From: Desulfofustis glycolicus DSM 9705
Lineage (GTDB): Bacteria > Desulfobacterota > Desulfobulbia > Desulfobulbales > Desulfocapsaceae
NCBI RefSeq assembly: GCF_900130015.1
Contig: NZ_FQXS01000001.1
Coordinates: forward strand, 416,053-480,052
Length of the DNA: 64,000 nt
Reading direction: 5' to 3'
The notes beneath the pieces are model-generated. The model was not told the origin of the DNA. It did no database searches and was given only the letters and a program-made list of their open reading frames with translations. This document shows positions 19,453-28,524 of this stretch, piece after piece; the stretch's first letter is position 1, and each line of letters starts with the position of its first letter. The translations under genes were made by a program, and so were the position numbers.

Positions 19453-19599
19453 TCATAATACCTCAGACAGTTTTTTAATATCTCTGGTTACACCATGTTC
19501 ACCCTTCAGGGAGAGAAAAAGAGCTGGTTTCATTCCGTCAACGTGATGCACCAGGTTTGTGTTACCTATTGTGGCATGAGGGAGGACACAGCTCAGCAT
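19453..19599 (-). CDS. 48-residue ORF bridging the HATPase and STAS genes
   Basis: An ORF of 48 codons starts MLSCVLPHATIGNTN and ends IKKLSEVL. Its ATG overlaps the HATPase stop (ATGCTGA) and its TGA abuts the STAS ATG (TGAATG), so it fills the gap between the two genes exactly. There is no separate ribosome site, which fits translational coupling. It has no motif I recognise; the C-terminal half is basic and probably helical. The exact fit is the main argument that it is real; chance cannot be excluded. Confidence 0.45.
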   Translation of the reverse strand: MLSCVLPHATIGNTNLVHHVDGMKPALFLSLKGEHGVTRDIKKLSEVL

Positions 19600-20045
19600 T
19601 TGATTGAGACGAGAAAGTGGTTTTGGTTGTTTTTTCGTGCGTAATGAGCTTGCTCACTGATTTTTCTTATCATCATGATTCCAAGGCCTCCTATTTTGAT
19701 ATCGTCAAGCTCTTCACCAAACGGGGACACAGGAGGTTGAGTCAACGGATTGAAGGGGATACCGTCATCAATAAACTGGACATGCAACGACGAATCGCTA
19801 TGGCCGAGCAACATTATTATCTCTTTTTCTGTTCCTGAATAATAGACGATGTTGACGAAAACTTCTTCGCAGACGAACTTTACATTGGTCAGGTTCTGCT
19901 GCGACAGTCCATTTTTTTCGAGATACTCGGCAAGCAGGTGAAACAGCCTGTCCAGTTGCCCAATCTCCGGAGACAGAGCATGACACTCTTGAACAACTGT
20001 CCCCGTACCACCGCAGAATAAGTAGTCAGTATTGGTAGTGGTCAC
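19593..20045 (-). CDS. RsbW-like anti-sigma factor / serine kinase
   Basis: A 150-residue GHKL ATPase-fold protein. The N box (VCEEVFVNIVYYSG), G1 box (FIDDGIPFNP) and G2 box (GGLGIMMIRKI) are all present. Proteins of this type bind a sigma factor or other target and phosphorylate the STAS antagonist encoded two ORFs downstream. The start is a GTG at 20045 (GTGACCACTACC); the upstream GGGAAAG is a modest ribosome site. It leads the operon HATPase, 48-residue ORF, STAS. Confidence 0.82.
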   Translation of the reverse strand: MTTTNTDYLFCGGTGTVVQECHALSPEIGQLDRLFHLLAEYLEKNGLSQQNLTNVKFVCEEVFVNIVYYSGTEKEIIMLLGHSDSSLHVQFIDDGIPFNPLTQPPVSPFGEELDDIKIGGLGIMMIRKISEQAHYARKNNQNHFLVSIKC

Positions 20046-20332
20046 AATCTTTCCCGCATCTATTATTCATCACCATTTAACACAATTCTCACTTGGAAAT
20101 GAAGAGACGGCAATCAGAAATTGCTTTTCTGAGGGATCTGCCACCCCCGCTCATAGACTATGCTCCATGGCTCATCAATTTTCCTGGTAATGGGGTTTCT
20201 TTTATGATCCACTGCCGCAATACGTGAACCACAATCATGCCCGTATCAGGACGAACACGTAGATTCAGCCGGGAACCTTGAAAATTGAACGAAATTTCGA
20301 ATATTCAAGCCCCCCAGTCATAGAGGGAACCC

Positions 20333-21145
20333 ATGGGATCATTACAATCAGCATTTCTCCGCGCTGCTGCCATCATCTGCTTCACAACCCTGCTTCTTGC
20401 AACCACAGCGGCACACGCTGCTCAGCCAGGAATGTTTTACACAAAAATCGGCCTTGGTGGATCATTTTCCAAAGATACCACCTTTGCAGACAGAAACTGT
20501 GAATCGAGTTCACCCGCCGCCCTTTTTGGCTGCGGTCCAGGGAATGACGGGAGTCCTCTCGGCGCAGACGGTGGTTTCGGCAACTCCGCACTACTCGAAT
20601 TCGGAGGCGGCTATCAGGCATACCAATGGCTCAGAGCGGAGATCCTGCTCGCCTATCGACCTGATTTTTCTTTTTCGGGAAGCAGCAATTTCCGCCAGAT
20701 AAATCCATCTTACAAGCAACGGGTTACCGGCAACGCCGCCAGCTTCTCCGGATCGTTGAATGTAATTTTTGATCTCGCATCAGTCATGGGGCTGAGCAAA
20801 CAGAAACTTCATCCGCTTCTTCTCGGCGGCATTGGTTTTTCGCATAATCGGATAGAATCCATGAACTATCACTTTCCGACAACCGTGACCCAGACCCCGA
20901 GCGGCTCAACCACAGAATTCAGTTGGAATGTAGGAGCTGGCGTCGCCTACGACTATACTGAAACAATCAGCTTTGAGTGTATCTACCGCTACAGTGATCT
21001 CGGCATGATCGAAACCGATGCGGATGCCATACTCATCACGAGAAGAAGTGACAATGCAATCATCTCCGACGCCATCGTCATCGGCAAGACCCGTGCTGAT
21101 TTTACCGCGCACGAACTGCTCTTCAGCGTCATCTGGTATTTCTGA
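20333..21145 (+). CDS. Outer-membrane beta-barrel protein
   Basis: A 270-residue protein with a signal peptide (cleavage near TTAAHAAQPG), alternating amphipathic strands typical of an 8-stranded Opa/OmpA-type barrel, and a C-terminal aromatic residue (VIWYF) as needed for BAM insertion. GAGGGAACCC precedes the ATG at 20333. A loop of about 40 residues (50-90) rich in Gly, Ser and two Cys probably faces outward. It is monocistronic, divergent from the HATPase gene. The 20046-20332 gap has no clear promoter; on the minus strand it contains an unassigned stretch of about 40 open codons around 20140-20250. Confidence 0.75.
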   Translation: MGSLQSAFLRAAAIICFTTLLLATTAAHAAQPGMFYTKIGLGGSFSKDTTFADRNCESSSPAALFGCGPGNDGSPLGADGGFGNSALLEFGGGYQAYQWLRAEILLAYRPDFSFSGSSNFRQINPSYKQRVTGNAASFSGSLNVIFDLASVMGLSKQKLHPLLLGGIGFSHNRIESMNYHFPTTVTQTPSGSTTEFSWNVGAGVAYDYTETISFECIYRYSDLGMIETDADAILITRRSDNAIISDAIVIGKTRADFTAHELLFSVIWYF

Positions 21146-21223
21146 CCGCAAAGCCAGAAAAAATCTCTACGAAACAACCAGATCAAAAACACCATCGCCA
21201 GCCACCCGAAACCAAAAGCAACC

Positions 21224-21251
21224 TTGACATAGTTATCATTTGTGATAACAT
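21224..21251 (+). promoter_or_regulatory. higBA promoter with palindromic operator
   Basis: TTGACA at 21224-21229 and TAACAT at 21246-21251 are 16 bases apart. Between and over them lies the palindrome GTTATCA-TTTG-TGATAAC (21232-21249), the probable HigA autorepression site. The predicted transcript starts at about the toxin ATG (21257), and no ribosome site precedes that ATG, so the message may be leaderless. Confidence 0.7.
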
Positions 21252-21256
21252 TTGAT

Positions 21257-21586
21257 ATGAAATGGCACGTCACGTTTTATAATGAGAAAGTCGAAACAGA
21301 GACGTTGTCCTTTCCTCCGGGGATAGTGGCAAATTTTCTTCACATAGCGGAATTGATCGAGGAATTCGGCCCGGCCCTGGGCCTGCCGTATACAAAAGCA
21401 CTCGGCGACGGCCTCTTCGAAATCCGCGCCAAGGGCAAGGAAGGGATAGGCAGATCTTTCTTCTGCACGGTGAAAGGCCAGGAAATAATCATCCTGCATT
21501 CCTTCATCAAGAAATCGCAAAAGACCCCGAAGAAAGAATTGAAAACAGCTCAAACCAGACTGAAAGCGCTCAGGAAGAAAAAATGA
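21257..21586 (+). CDS. higB: HigB/RelE-type toxin
   Basis: A 109-residue protein of the phage-derived Gp49-like/HigB family. It is basic, with FEIRAKGKEGIGRSFFC and a Lys-rich tail; such toxins cut mRNA at the ribosome. It is encoded before its antitoxin, the higBA order, with a 4-base overlap (ATGA). The ATG at 21257 is preferred; a GTG at 21242 inside the operator would add five residues. Neither has a ribosome site. Confidence 0.85.
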   Translation: MKWHVTFYNEKVETETLSFPPGIVANFLHIAELIEEFGPALGLPYTKALGDGLFEIRAKGKEGIGRSFFCTVKGQEIIILHSFIKKSQKTPKKELKTAQTRLKALRKKK

Positions 21587-21876
21587 GATCGACACTGAAA
21601 GACTTCAAAAAGAAAGCTCTGTCCGATCCGGAAGTGGCTGAAGAATACAGGAACCTGGCTCCGGCCTACGAACTGAGACGCCAGCTGATCAAGATCCGAA
21701 AAGACGCGGGCCTCACCCAAGAACAAATTGCCGAGATCCTGCAGACGAAAAAAAGCAATATTTCAAGGCTGGAAAATGTCAACTCGACCATTTCCCCGAA
21801 ACTCTCAACCATCGAGGAATATGCAAAGGCAGCAGGCTACAGGATGCAAATCAGATTCATCCCGCAAAGCCAATAG
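21583..21876 (+). CDS. higA: HigA-type antitoxin (XRE family)
   Basis: A 97-residue protein with a helix-turn-helix of the Cro/C1 type (about 35-85), including AGLTQEQIAEILQTKKSNIS. It overlaps the toxin gene by 4 bases. It should neutralise HigB and repress the operon through the GTTATCA/TGATAAC palindrome at 21232. The N-terminal 25 residues are charged and probably contact the toxin. A terminator follows at 21948. Confidence 0.88.
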   Translation: MRSTLKDFKKKALSDPEVAEEYRNLAPAYELRRQLIKIRKDAGLTQEQIAEILQTKKSNISRLENVNSTISPKLSTIEEYAKAAGYRMQIRFIPQSQ

Positions 21877-21878
21877 CC

Positions 21879-21987
21879 TAACAATAGCGCCCTCCCCGTT
21901 TTGTTAAACGCGTGTTAAACCAGATTTACCTGCTGACGAACAAATGGAAAGTGATTAACAGCCCAATATGACTGTTAATCACTTTTT
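21879..21987 (+). repeat. Terminator-containing repeat, copy B
   Basis: About 109 bases (TAACAATAGCGCCCTCCCC through the GATTAAC hairpin) homologous to copy A at 18969-19075. It lies between higA and the 3' end of tRNA-Pro. The two copies bracket the HATPase/STAS, outer-membrane and higBA genes in direct orientation. Confidence 0.55.
21948..21987 (+). terminator. Intrinsic terminator after higA
   Basis: AAAGTGATTAACAG and CTGTTAATCACTTT form a perfect 14-base stem with a 10-base loop and a T5 run. It ends the higBA transcript and may also stop the convergent tRNA-Pro transcript. Confidence 0.9.
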
Positions 21988-21994
21988 CTGTTAC

Positions 21995-22072
21995 TGGTCG
22001 GGGCGGCAGGATTCGAACCTGCGACCTCCTGCTCCCAAGGCAGGCGCGCTAACCAGGCTGCGCTACGCCCCG
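21995..22072 (-). tRNA. trnP: tRNA-Pro (anticodon TGG)
   Basis: On the minus strand the acceptor stem CGGGGCG pairs with CGCCCCG, the anticodon arm is CCTGC-CTTGGGA-GCAGG with anticodon TGG, and the T arm is GCAGG-TTCGAAT-CCTGC. A discriminator A and an encoded CCA end the gene at 21995. Confidence 0.95.
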
Positions 22073-22095
22073 TTGTGGGTAATGATGAATGGCAT

Positions 22096-22124
22096 TTCTT
22101 ACCCCTTCTCCCTGTGGATGTCAA
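22096..22124 (-). promoter_or_regulatory. Probable promoter of tRNA-Pro
   Basis: On the minus strand TTGACA (22124-22119) is followed after 17 bases by TAAGAA (22101-22096), about 24 bases before the tRNA 5' end. Confidence 0.5.
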
Positions 22125-22330
22125 TTAGGAATGATTATATGTTAGCAGACGGCTGTTCCGGGGCTCCCGGCAGACGGTAACTCTGAGTACCGGCCGGTTA
22201 TTTTGATGGCCGTCGAGCACCAACGATCCCGTCCCCCGCTTCTTCGCAGCGTTCTAAACGAATGCAGTATTTTGGCCGCTCTTCGGGACGGTATACGAAG
22301 TAATGGAGGGCGCGGAGGAAATGTGCTATT

Positions 22331-22378
22331 GTCAGCGGTGATTACTCGCATCCGCTGACCGGTGATTGCTGAGCAATC
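22331..22378. promoter_or_regulatory. Operator-like palindromes upstream of the RND operon
   Basis: Two palindromes lie side by side: GTCAGCGG (22331-22338) with CCGCTGAC (22352-22359), and GATTGCT-G-AGCAATC (22364-22378). They are 80-130 bases before the adaptor gene. The rest of the 22125-22458 gap shows no ORF I can support. Confidence 0.45.
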
Positions 22379-22458
22379 GAGCAATAGGCTGCTGCTGGCC
22401 GGTACATCCCGACTTAACATTTTTTTCGGCCCGTGCGGGTCTCTGGCACATAACAACC

Positions 22459-23661
22459 ATGGCAAAAAAATCCTCTTTTTCCGGCAAAAAATTGCTGCTC
22501 TTTCTGGCGCTCGTACTGGCGGGCTGGGGAGCGATCTACCTGTACAAAGGCGAGGATGACCCGACCAGACTGGGTCCTTCGCGGGAACAGGCTGTTGTTG
22601 GGGTGAATACCGCCCTGGTCGAGCGCCGTGACCTAGAAGAGAACCGTGTCTTCAGCGGCACCCTGATCGCCGAGAAACGCTACGACGCAGCCGTCAAAAT
22701 CAGCGGCCGGGTCCGAGAAATCGCCGTCAACCTCGGCGACTGCATCGACAAGGGCGAGTTGATCGCCCGGCTGGACAGCGAAGAATACGAACAGCAACTG
22801 GCCCAGGCGCGGGCCGAAATCGATGTCGCCCAAGCCTCGCTGGCCCAGGCCCGCAGCAACCTTGTTGCCGCCGAGCGGGCATATCAACGGGCCATCAAGC
22901 TCCGCGATCAACAAGTGGCCTCGGCTGCCGAACTGGAAACCGCAGAAACCGAACGGCTGGCTCGCCAGGCTGGTGTCAGCCTGGCCCAGGCCCAGGTCAA
23001 ACAGCGGGAAGCCGCCCTGCGCGCCGCTGAGGTCCGCCTCTCCTACACCACCTTGACGGCAGACTGGCAAAACGGTGACGGCAGCTGCCGCTTCGTTGCT
23101 CGTCGTTATGTCGACGAAGGCGACACCATTGGTGCCAATGCTCCCGTGGTAACCCTGGTCGATCTGTCAGTACTGACCGCCGTGATCAATGTCGCCGAAC
23201 GCGATTACGCCTATCTTCATGTCGGTCAGCCGGCAACTATCATCGTCGACTCCTTCGCCGACCGCCGCTTTGCCGGAACCGTGGCCCGCCTGGCGCCGGT
23301 CTTTGATGAGACGAGCCGCCAGGCGCGAGTGGAAATCACCGTCGCCAACCCGGATCACCTGCTCAAGGCCGGCATGTTCGCCCGGGTGCAGATCGAACTG
23401 GGACGAGCCGAACAAACCCTGGCCGCACCGTCCACGGCCATTGTTCAGCGGCTCGGGGTCACCGGCGCGTTTGTCGTCGATAACGACACCGCGCGGTTTG
23501 TACCGGTCACCACCGGCATTACCGACGGCAACTGGCTACAGGTGGACGGACTGCCAGAAGGTCAGCAGGTGGTCACCCTGGGCCATCACCTGCTCAGCGA
23601 TGGAGTCCCGGTATCCACCGCCGGCGATGTGGACGAACTTCCGCCGCAGCCGCGCGACTAA
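22459..23661 (+). CDS. RND efflux periplasmic adaptor subunit
   Basis: A 400-residue membrane fusion protein (HlyD/AcrA type). An N-terminal helix (about 9-25) anchors it. The lipoyl-like half-motifs (VSGRVREIAVNLGDCIDKG type) flank a coiled coil rich in Ala/Gln (about 120-205), followed by beta-barrel and membrane-proximal domains. It links the inner-membrane pump to the outer-membrane channel encoded downstream. The ATG at 22459 is chosen because the hydrophobic anchor starts soon after; the ribosome site is weak. The next gene starts 13 bases on. Confidence 0.88.
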   Translation: MAKKSSFSGKKLLLFLALVLAGWGAIYLYKGEDDPTRLGPSREQAVVGVNTALVERRDLEENRVFSGTLIAEKRYDAAVKISGRVREIAVNLGDCIDKGELIARLDSEEYEQQLAQARAEIDVAQASLAQARSNLVAAERAYQRAIKLRDQQVASAAELETAETERLARQAGVSLAQAQVKQREAALRAAEVRLSYTTLTADWQNGDGSCRFVARRYVDEGDTIGANAPVVTLVDLSVLTAVINVAERDYAYLHVGQPATIIVDSFADRRFAGTVARLAPVFDETSRQARVEITVANPDHLLKAGMFARVQIELGRAEQTLAAPSTAIVQRLGVTGAFVVDNDTARFVPVTTGITDGNWLQVDGLPEGQQVVTLGHHLLSDGVPVSTAGDVDELPPQPRD

Positions 23662-23673
23662 CGGTATCGAGCC

Positions 23674-26600
23674 ATGAACATCAGCGCCTTTACTACGCTG
23701 CGACCGATCTTCACCATTATGGTGACCCTGATCATCATCCTGATCGGTGTCGTATCACTGAGCCGGCTGCCCATCGACCTGCTGCCGGAGATTTCCTATC
23801 CGGCCCTGAGCATCAACACCTCTTACGGCAACGCCGCGCCGGAGGAGGTAGAAAACCTGGTTACCGAAGTCATCGAGCGCGCCGTGATGGCCATCCAGGG
23901 AATCGAGGAGGTCACCTCCGAATCCACGGAAGGCAACAGCAGGGTCCGCGTCTCCTTTACCTGGGGGACCAATCTCGACGCCGCCACCAACGACGTGCGC
24001 GACCGGCTGGACCGGATCATCGACGATCTGCCGGAAGAAATCGACCGTCCACAGCTCCGCAAATTCGACCCCAACAGTGCGCCGATCCTGATTTACGGAG
24101 CGGCCTCCGACCTTGATCCCATAGAGTTGCGTCGCCTGATCGACGACCAGATCAGTTATCGCCTCGAACAGGTCCCTGGCGTTGCCACCCTCGATGTCTG
24201 GGGTGGGTTGGAGCGGGAGATTCGTATCGAGATCGATCTCGACCGTCTGCGCGCCCTGCAACTGTCGCTGGACACGGTGCGCAACGCCATCCGTGATGCC
24301 AATATCAGTCTGCCGGCCGGTACCATCGAGTCGGGGAATACCGAGATCCGCCTGCGTACGCCGGGAGAATTGACCAGTGTCGGCCAGTTGCTCGACCTGG
24401 TGGTCGACCGACGCAACGATACCCCGATCTACCTCAAACAGGTCGCCACGGTCAGTGACACCCACGCCGAGATCACCAGAATCGTCCGGGTTAACGGGAA
24501 GCCAGGCGTGTATCTGGCCGTACGCAAACAATCGGGCACCAATACCGTTGAAGTGGCCCAGCAGGCCAAGAAGGTGATCGACCAGATCAACCGGGATTTC
24601 CCCCAGATCCAGATAATCCCGGTTATCGACACATCAGATTATATCCAGCGCTCGCTGGCCAACGTCGGCCGGACCATTGTCATCGGCGGCCTGCTGGCCG
24701 TCTTCGTGCTGCTCACCTTTCTTCGCAATATCCGTGCAACACTGGTGGTTACCACCGCTATCCCGGTGGCTATCATCAGCACCTTTGCGATGATGTATTT
24801 CGGCAACCTGACTCTCAACCTGATGACCCTGGGAGGACTGGCCCTGGGCGTCGGCATGATGGTCGACAACTCCATCGTCGTGCTGGAAAACATCCTGCGC
24901 CGGCACCAGGAACTCCATGAAAGTCCGAAGGAAGCGGCTATCAACGGCGCCCGGGAAGTGGCGGGCGCCATTGTCGCCAGCACCTGCACGACGCTCGCAA
25001 TATTTGTGCCGATGCTTTTTGCCCAGGAAATCTCCGGCCTGCTCTTCCGCCAGCTCACCTATGTGGTGGCCTTCTCCCTGCTCTGCTCGCTGTTCGTGGC
25101 GCTGACTCTGGTGCCGATGCTGACCAGGCTGTTTCTTGGCATCCGCCGTGAAAAACACGGTCTGGTCAAGCGTGCGGCCGATCGGGTCGGTCGCCTGCAC
25201 GACCGCCTCAACAGACGATACGCGACGCTGCTCGACGCGGCCCTGCAGGCTCCCCGAACCACCGTCTTTGTCGTTTTCCTGGTCTTTGGGCTGAGCCTGA
25301 CCCTGCTGCCACTGATCGGCACCGAGTTCATGCCCGCCTCGGACGAAGGCGAGGTCCGGGTGGATGTATCGATGGCCGGAGGCACGCGCCTCGACGTGCT
25401 GGATGAAACGATGCGCGGTGTCGAGCAGGTAGTTATCGATGCTGTCCCGGAAATGCGGGCCGCCGTGGTCACCATGGGCTCGTCCTCCGGTCGTGGCGAC
25501 GCGGCAGGCGGCAATGTTCGCCTGTCACTGGTGCCGCTGCTGGAACGTGAACGGTCCAGCAGCCAGGTTGCCGCCGACCTGCGTCGGCAGATCGGCGTCG
25601 TGCCCGGCGCCGAGGTGCGGGTCAGAGCCGGACAAGGCATGTTCCTGCTGTCACGGCTCATGGGCGGCGGCGAAGACAATCTGGAGGTGGAAATCCGCGG
25701 TTACGACCTGTCCACTCTGGATCGGCTGGCCGAGACGGTGGAAGACCGGATCAAGGATATTCCGGGCATCACCGACACTCGGCGCGGCCGCGAGGAAGGC
25801 GTACCGCAGACCCTGCTGGAAATCGATCGCGACCGTGCCGCCGATTTGGGACTGAGCGTGGCCCAGATCGCCCGCACCCTGGAGACCGCCCTGTCGGGCA
25901 CCAGGGCCGGCCAGTTCCGGGACGGCAGCGGCGAAGATGTGGACATTCTGGTACAGGTCAAGAATGCCAAACTGCTCAGCATTGAGGAACTGCTGACGCT
26001 GACCGTCAGCAATAACGATGGTCAAGCCGTTTCTCTGCGAAACCTGCTGACTCCCCGGTCAAGCCTGGGACCGGTCGAGATCGAGCGAAAAAACCAGCAG
26101 CGCCTCGTCGCCGTTCTGGCCAATGTCGCCAACCGCCCCTTGGGCGAAGTAGCTGCCGACGTGCAACAACAGTTGAGCGACGTCCCCCGGCCGCGCGGCT
26201 ACGAGATCCTCATGGCCGGCGACGTCGAACAACAGGCCGAATCGTTTCGGGAGATGCTGATCGGTATTATCCTGGCGACGCTTCTCGTCTATATGGTCAT
26301 GGCTTCACTCTACGAGTCTCTGCTGCCTCCGGCCATCGTCATGTTCTCGGTGCCGCTGCCGCTGATCGGCGTTATTCTCGTGCTATTGCTGACCGGCACC
26401 ACCTTCAACGTGCAGAGTTTTATCGGCTGCATCATGCTCGTCGGCATCGTCGTCAACAACGCCATCCTGATCGTCGACAGAGCCAACACCCTGTTTCGCG
26501 ACGAAGGCCTGGATCTGCTGGCGGCAGTACGCGCGGCCGGCCGGGACCGGCTGCGTCCGGTCTTGATGACGTCGTTGACCACTGTGCTTTCCCTGCTGCC

Positions 26601-26775
26601 GCTCGCGCTGGGTATCGGCGAAGGCAGCGATATGCAGGCACCGCTCGCTCGGACCGTGCTTGGTGGTCTACTGAGCGCCTCTTTGATCACTCTGATCTTC
26701 ATTCCGGTGGTCTTCCTGCTCTTCAACCGGAGAAAAGAACAGCGCCGCGCCATCCTTGCCGGCGGGGGGTCATGA
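23674..26775 (+). CDS. RND efflux transporter permease (HAE1-type)
   Basis: A 1033-residue inner-membrane proton/substrate antiporter with the usual duplicated layout: helix 1 at about 10-30, porter domain, helices 2-6 (about 330-480), second porter domain, helices 8-12 (about 860-1020). The proton-relay segment GLALGVGMMVDNSIVVLEN carries the two-residue pair expected of drug pumps (VDN rather than DD). FTWGTNLDAATNDVRDRLDRI is typical of multidrug pumps. It overlaps the downstream outer-membrane gene by 4 bases. Substrates cannot be predicted. Confidence 0.92.
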   Translation: MNISAFTTLRPIFTIMVTLIIILIGVVSLSRLPIDLLPEISYPALSINTSYGNAAPEEVENLVTEVIERAVMAIQGIEEVTSESTEGNSRVRVSFTWGTNLDAATNDVRDRLDRIIDDLPEEIDRPQLRKFDPNSAPILIYGAASDLDPIELRRLIDDQISYRLEQVPGVATLDVWGGLEREIRIEIDLDRLRALQLSLDTVRNAIRDANISLPAGTIESGNTEIRLRTPGELTSVGQLLDLVVDRRNDTPIYLKQVATVSDTHAEITRIVRVNGKPGVYLAVRKQSGTNTVEVAQQAKKVIDQINRDFPQIQIIPVIDTSDYIQRSLANVGRTIVIGGLLAVFVLLTFLRNIRATLVVTTAIPVAIISTFAMMYFGNLTLNLMTLGGLALGVGMMVDNSIVVLENILRRHQELHESPKEAAINGAREVAGAIVASTCTTLAIFVPMLFAQEISGLLFRQLTYVVAFSLLCSLFVALTLVPMLTRLFLGIRREKHGLVKRAADRVGRLHDRLNRRYATLLDAALQAPRTTVFVVFLVFGLSLTLLPLIGTEFMPASDEGEVRVDVSMAGGTRLDVLDETMRGVEQVVIDAVPEMRAAVVTMGSSSGRGDAAGGNVRLSLVPLLERERSSSQVAADLRRQIGVVPGAEVRVRAGQGMFLLSRLMGGGEDNLEVEIRGYDLSTLDRLAETVEDRIKDIPGITDTRRGREEGVPQTLLEIDRDRAADLGLSVAQIARTLETALSGTRAGQFRDGSGEDVDILVQVKNAKLLSIEELLTLTVSNNDGQAVSLRNLLTPRSSLGPVEIERKNQQRLVAVLANVANRPLGEVAADVQQQLSDVPRPRGYEILMAGDVEQQAESFREMLIGIILATLLVYMVMASLYESLLPPAIVMFSVPLPLIGVILVLLLTGTTFNVQSFIGCIMLVGIVVNNAILIVDRANTLFRDEGLDLLAAVRAAGRDRLRPVLMTSLTTVLSLLPLALGIGEGSDMQAPLARTVLGGLLSASLITLIFIPVVFLLFNRRKEQRRAILAGGGS

Positions 26776-28436
26776 TGAGACGATTTTTCGGCGCCATTAC
26801 CGCTTCGCTCCTGGCACTGGTTATGAACGGTTGTTTGGGCGTTACCCTAAACAGCCCGACAACCCGGCCCGTCGACCTTTCGACGCCCGAGCAACCCCGG
26901 CCTCCGGGCCCCGATGTCGCTCCCGTCCCCGTGCCGACCGGCACGTCGCCCGAGGTTGCCGAATATTACTATCGGATGACCGAAAAACCGTCTTCCTTGG
27001 AATCGATGACGGTAGATACTCCCCTGGAACTGAGCGTCGAACAGGCGGTCGTTTCGGCACTGGAAAATAACCGCGCCCTGGTCGTCGAACAGTTCAACCC
27101 TCTGATTGCCGGCACCTTCGTCGACACTGAACGTGGCGTCTTCGACCCGACTCTGTTCGCCGAAGCCACGCTTGAAACGTATCGGCAGCGATCTTTCAAC
27201 GAAGTCGAGGGTCGCCTCTTCTCGCTTGACGGCGACGAACGGACCATCGTCGGCGGCATCAGCCAACAACTGCCGACCGGCACCGAGCTATCGCTGGAGA
27301 TTGCCCAACAAGGCGGCACACGTGACGACATCCGCGCCAACGACGAAGCGCGGGCCGGACTCAACCTGACCCAGGCCCTGCTCCGTGGCGGCAACCTCGC
27401 CGCCAACCTGGCCGGCATCCACCGGGCCCAGGCCGCCGCGCTCGCCTCAGCGTACGAGCTCCGCGGGTTTACCGAGAACCTGGTGGCCCGTGTCGAAAAC
27501 GCTTACTGGGATTACGCGCTGGCGACGCGCCAGGTGGAAATCTTCGAAGAGTCGTTTGCCCTCGCCCAGCGCCAGCGCGACGATATCCATACCCGAATCG
27601 AGGTCGGCCAGATCGCAGAGACCGAAGAAGTCGTCGCCAACGCCGAGCTGGCCCTGCGTCGGCAGCAATTGATCGATGCACGCAACGACCGGGAACAGGC
27701 AAGACTGTCCCTGCTTCGCCTGATCAATCCGCCGTCGGCCAGGGGATGGGACCAGGATATCAGGCTCAGTGAGAAGGCCGTCATCCCGGAGGTGCGCCTG
27801 GGCAGCGCCGAAGAACACGAACGTCTGGCCACCAGACTGCGGCCGGATCTCAACGAAGCACGACTGCAGGCGCGCCGCGGAGAGCTGGAAACGGTGCAAA
27901 CCGCCAACGGCCTGCTGCCGCGCCTGGATCTGTTTATCACCCTGGGCAAGACCGGTTACGCTCGCAGCTTTGGCGAAAGTTTCACGGATCTCGACGGTCC
28001 CGGCTACAATGTATCGGCGGGCCTGGCCTTTGAGCTGCCGGTCGGAAACCGCGCCGCCAAGGCCCTCGATCGGCGGGCCCGGGCCGGCTACCGGCAGGCG
28101 CTGCACAGTATCGACAACCTGCAGCAGCTGATCTCGCTGGAGGTGCGCACCGCCCTGCTGGAAGTGGAGCGCAGCCTGCAGCAGATCGATGCGAGCGCAG
28201 CTCGCCGCATTCTGCAGGAAGAGGTCCAACGAGCCGAGACCGTTCGTTTTCGCGTCGGCACCGCCACCGCGCTCGACGTGGCCCGCGTCCAGCGCGACCT
28301 GCTGGAAAGCCGCATCAACGAAGTCGAAGCCATCGTCAACTACCGTCAGGCCCTGATCAATCTCTACCTCCTCGACGGGACCCTGCTGCTGCGTCGCGGC
28401 ATCGACGGGCCGGGAGCCGAAGAGGTGCTCTTTTAA
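26772..28436 (+). CDS. TolC-family outer-membrane efflux channel
   Basis: A 554-residue outer-membrane factor with two repeats rich in helical Ala/Arg/Glu segments (about 180-330 and 390-535). The N-terminus (LALVMNGCLGV) resembles a lipoprotein signal with a lipidatable Cys near 21, though the lipobox is not canonical. It completes the RND tripartite pump and overlaps the permease gene by 4 bases. A degenerate copy of the last 135 bases of this gene type lies at 31620-31761. Confidence 0.88.
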   Translation: MMRRFFGAITASLLALVMNGCLGVTLNSPTTRPVDLSTPEQPRPPGPDVAPVPVPTGTSPEVAEYYYRMTEKPSSLESMTVDTPLELSVEQAVVSALENNRALVVEQFNPLIAGTFVDTERGVFDPTLFAEATLETYRQRSFNEVEGRLFSLDGDERTIVGGISQQLPTGTELSLEIAQQGGTRDDIRANDEARAGLNLTQALLRGGNLAANLAGIHRAQAAALASAYELRGFTENLVARVENAYWDYALATRQVEIFEESFALAQRQRDDIHTRIEVGQIAETEEVVANAELALRRQQLIDARNDREQARLSLLRLINPPSARGWDQDIRLSEKAVIPEVRLGSAEEHERLATRLRPDLNEARLQARRGELETVQTANGLLPRLDLFITLGKTGYARSFGESFTDLDGPGYNVSAGLAFELPVGNRAAKALDRRARAGYRQALHSIDNLQQLISLEVRTALLEVERSLQQIDASAARRILQEEVQRAETVRFRVGTATALDVARVQRDLLESRINEVEAIVNYRQALINLYLLDGTLLLRRGIDGPGAEEVLF

Positions 28437-28524
28437 GGAGACGACTCATTTCGACTGATATGTTCACCGGCTGCCCTAGAACCACTAAAACTGACGCCAT
28501 CTGAACGAATGAGGATGCCTGGCT

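Noticed and set aside
20126..20250. Minus-strand stretch of about 40 open codons (ends IPQKSNF) between the HATPase and outer-membrane genes
   Set aside because: No start codon with a ribosome site and a stop just upstream; could be a gene remnant but no family is recognisable.
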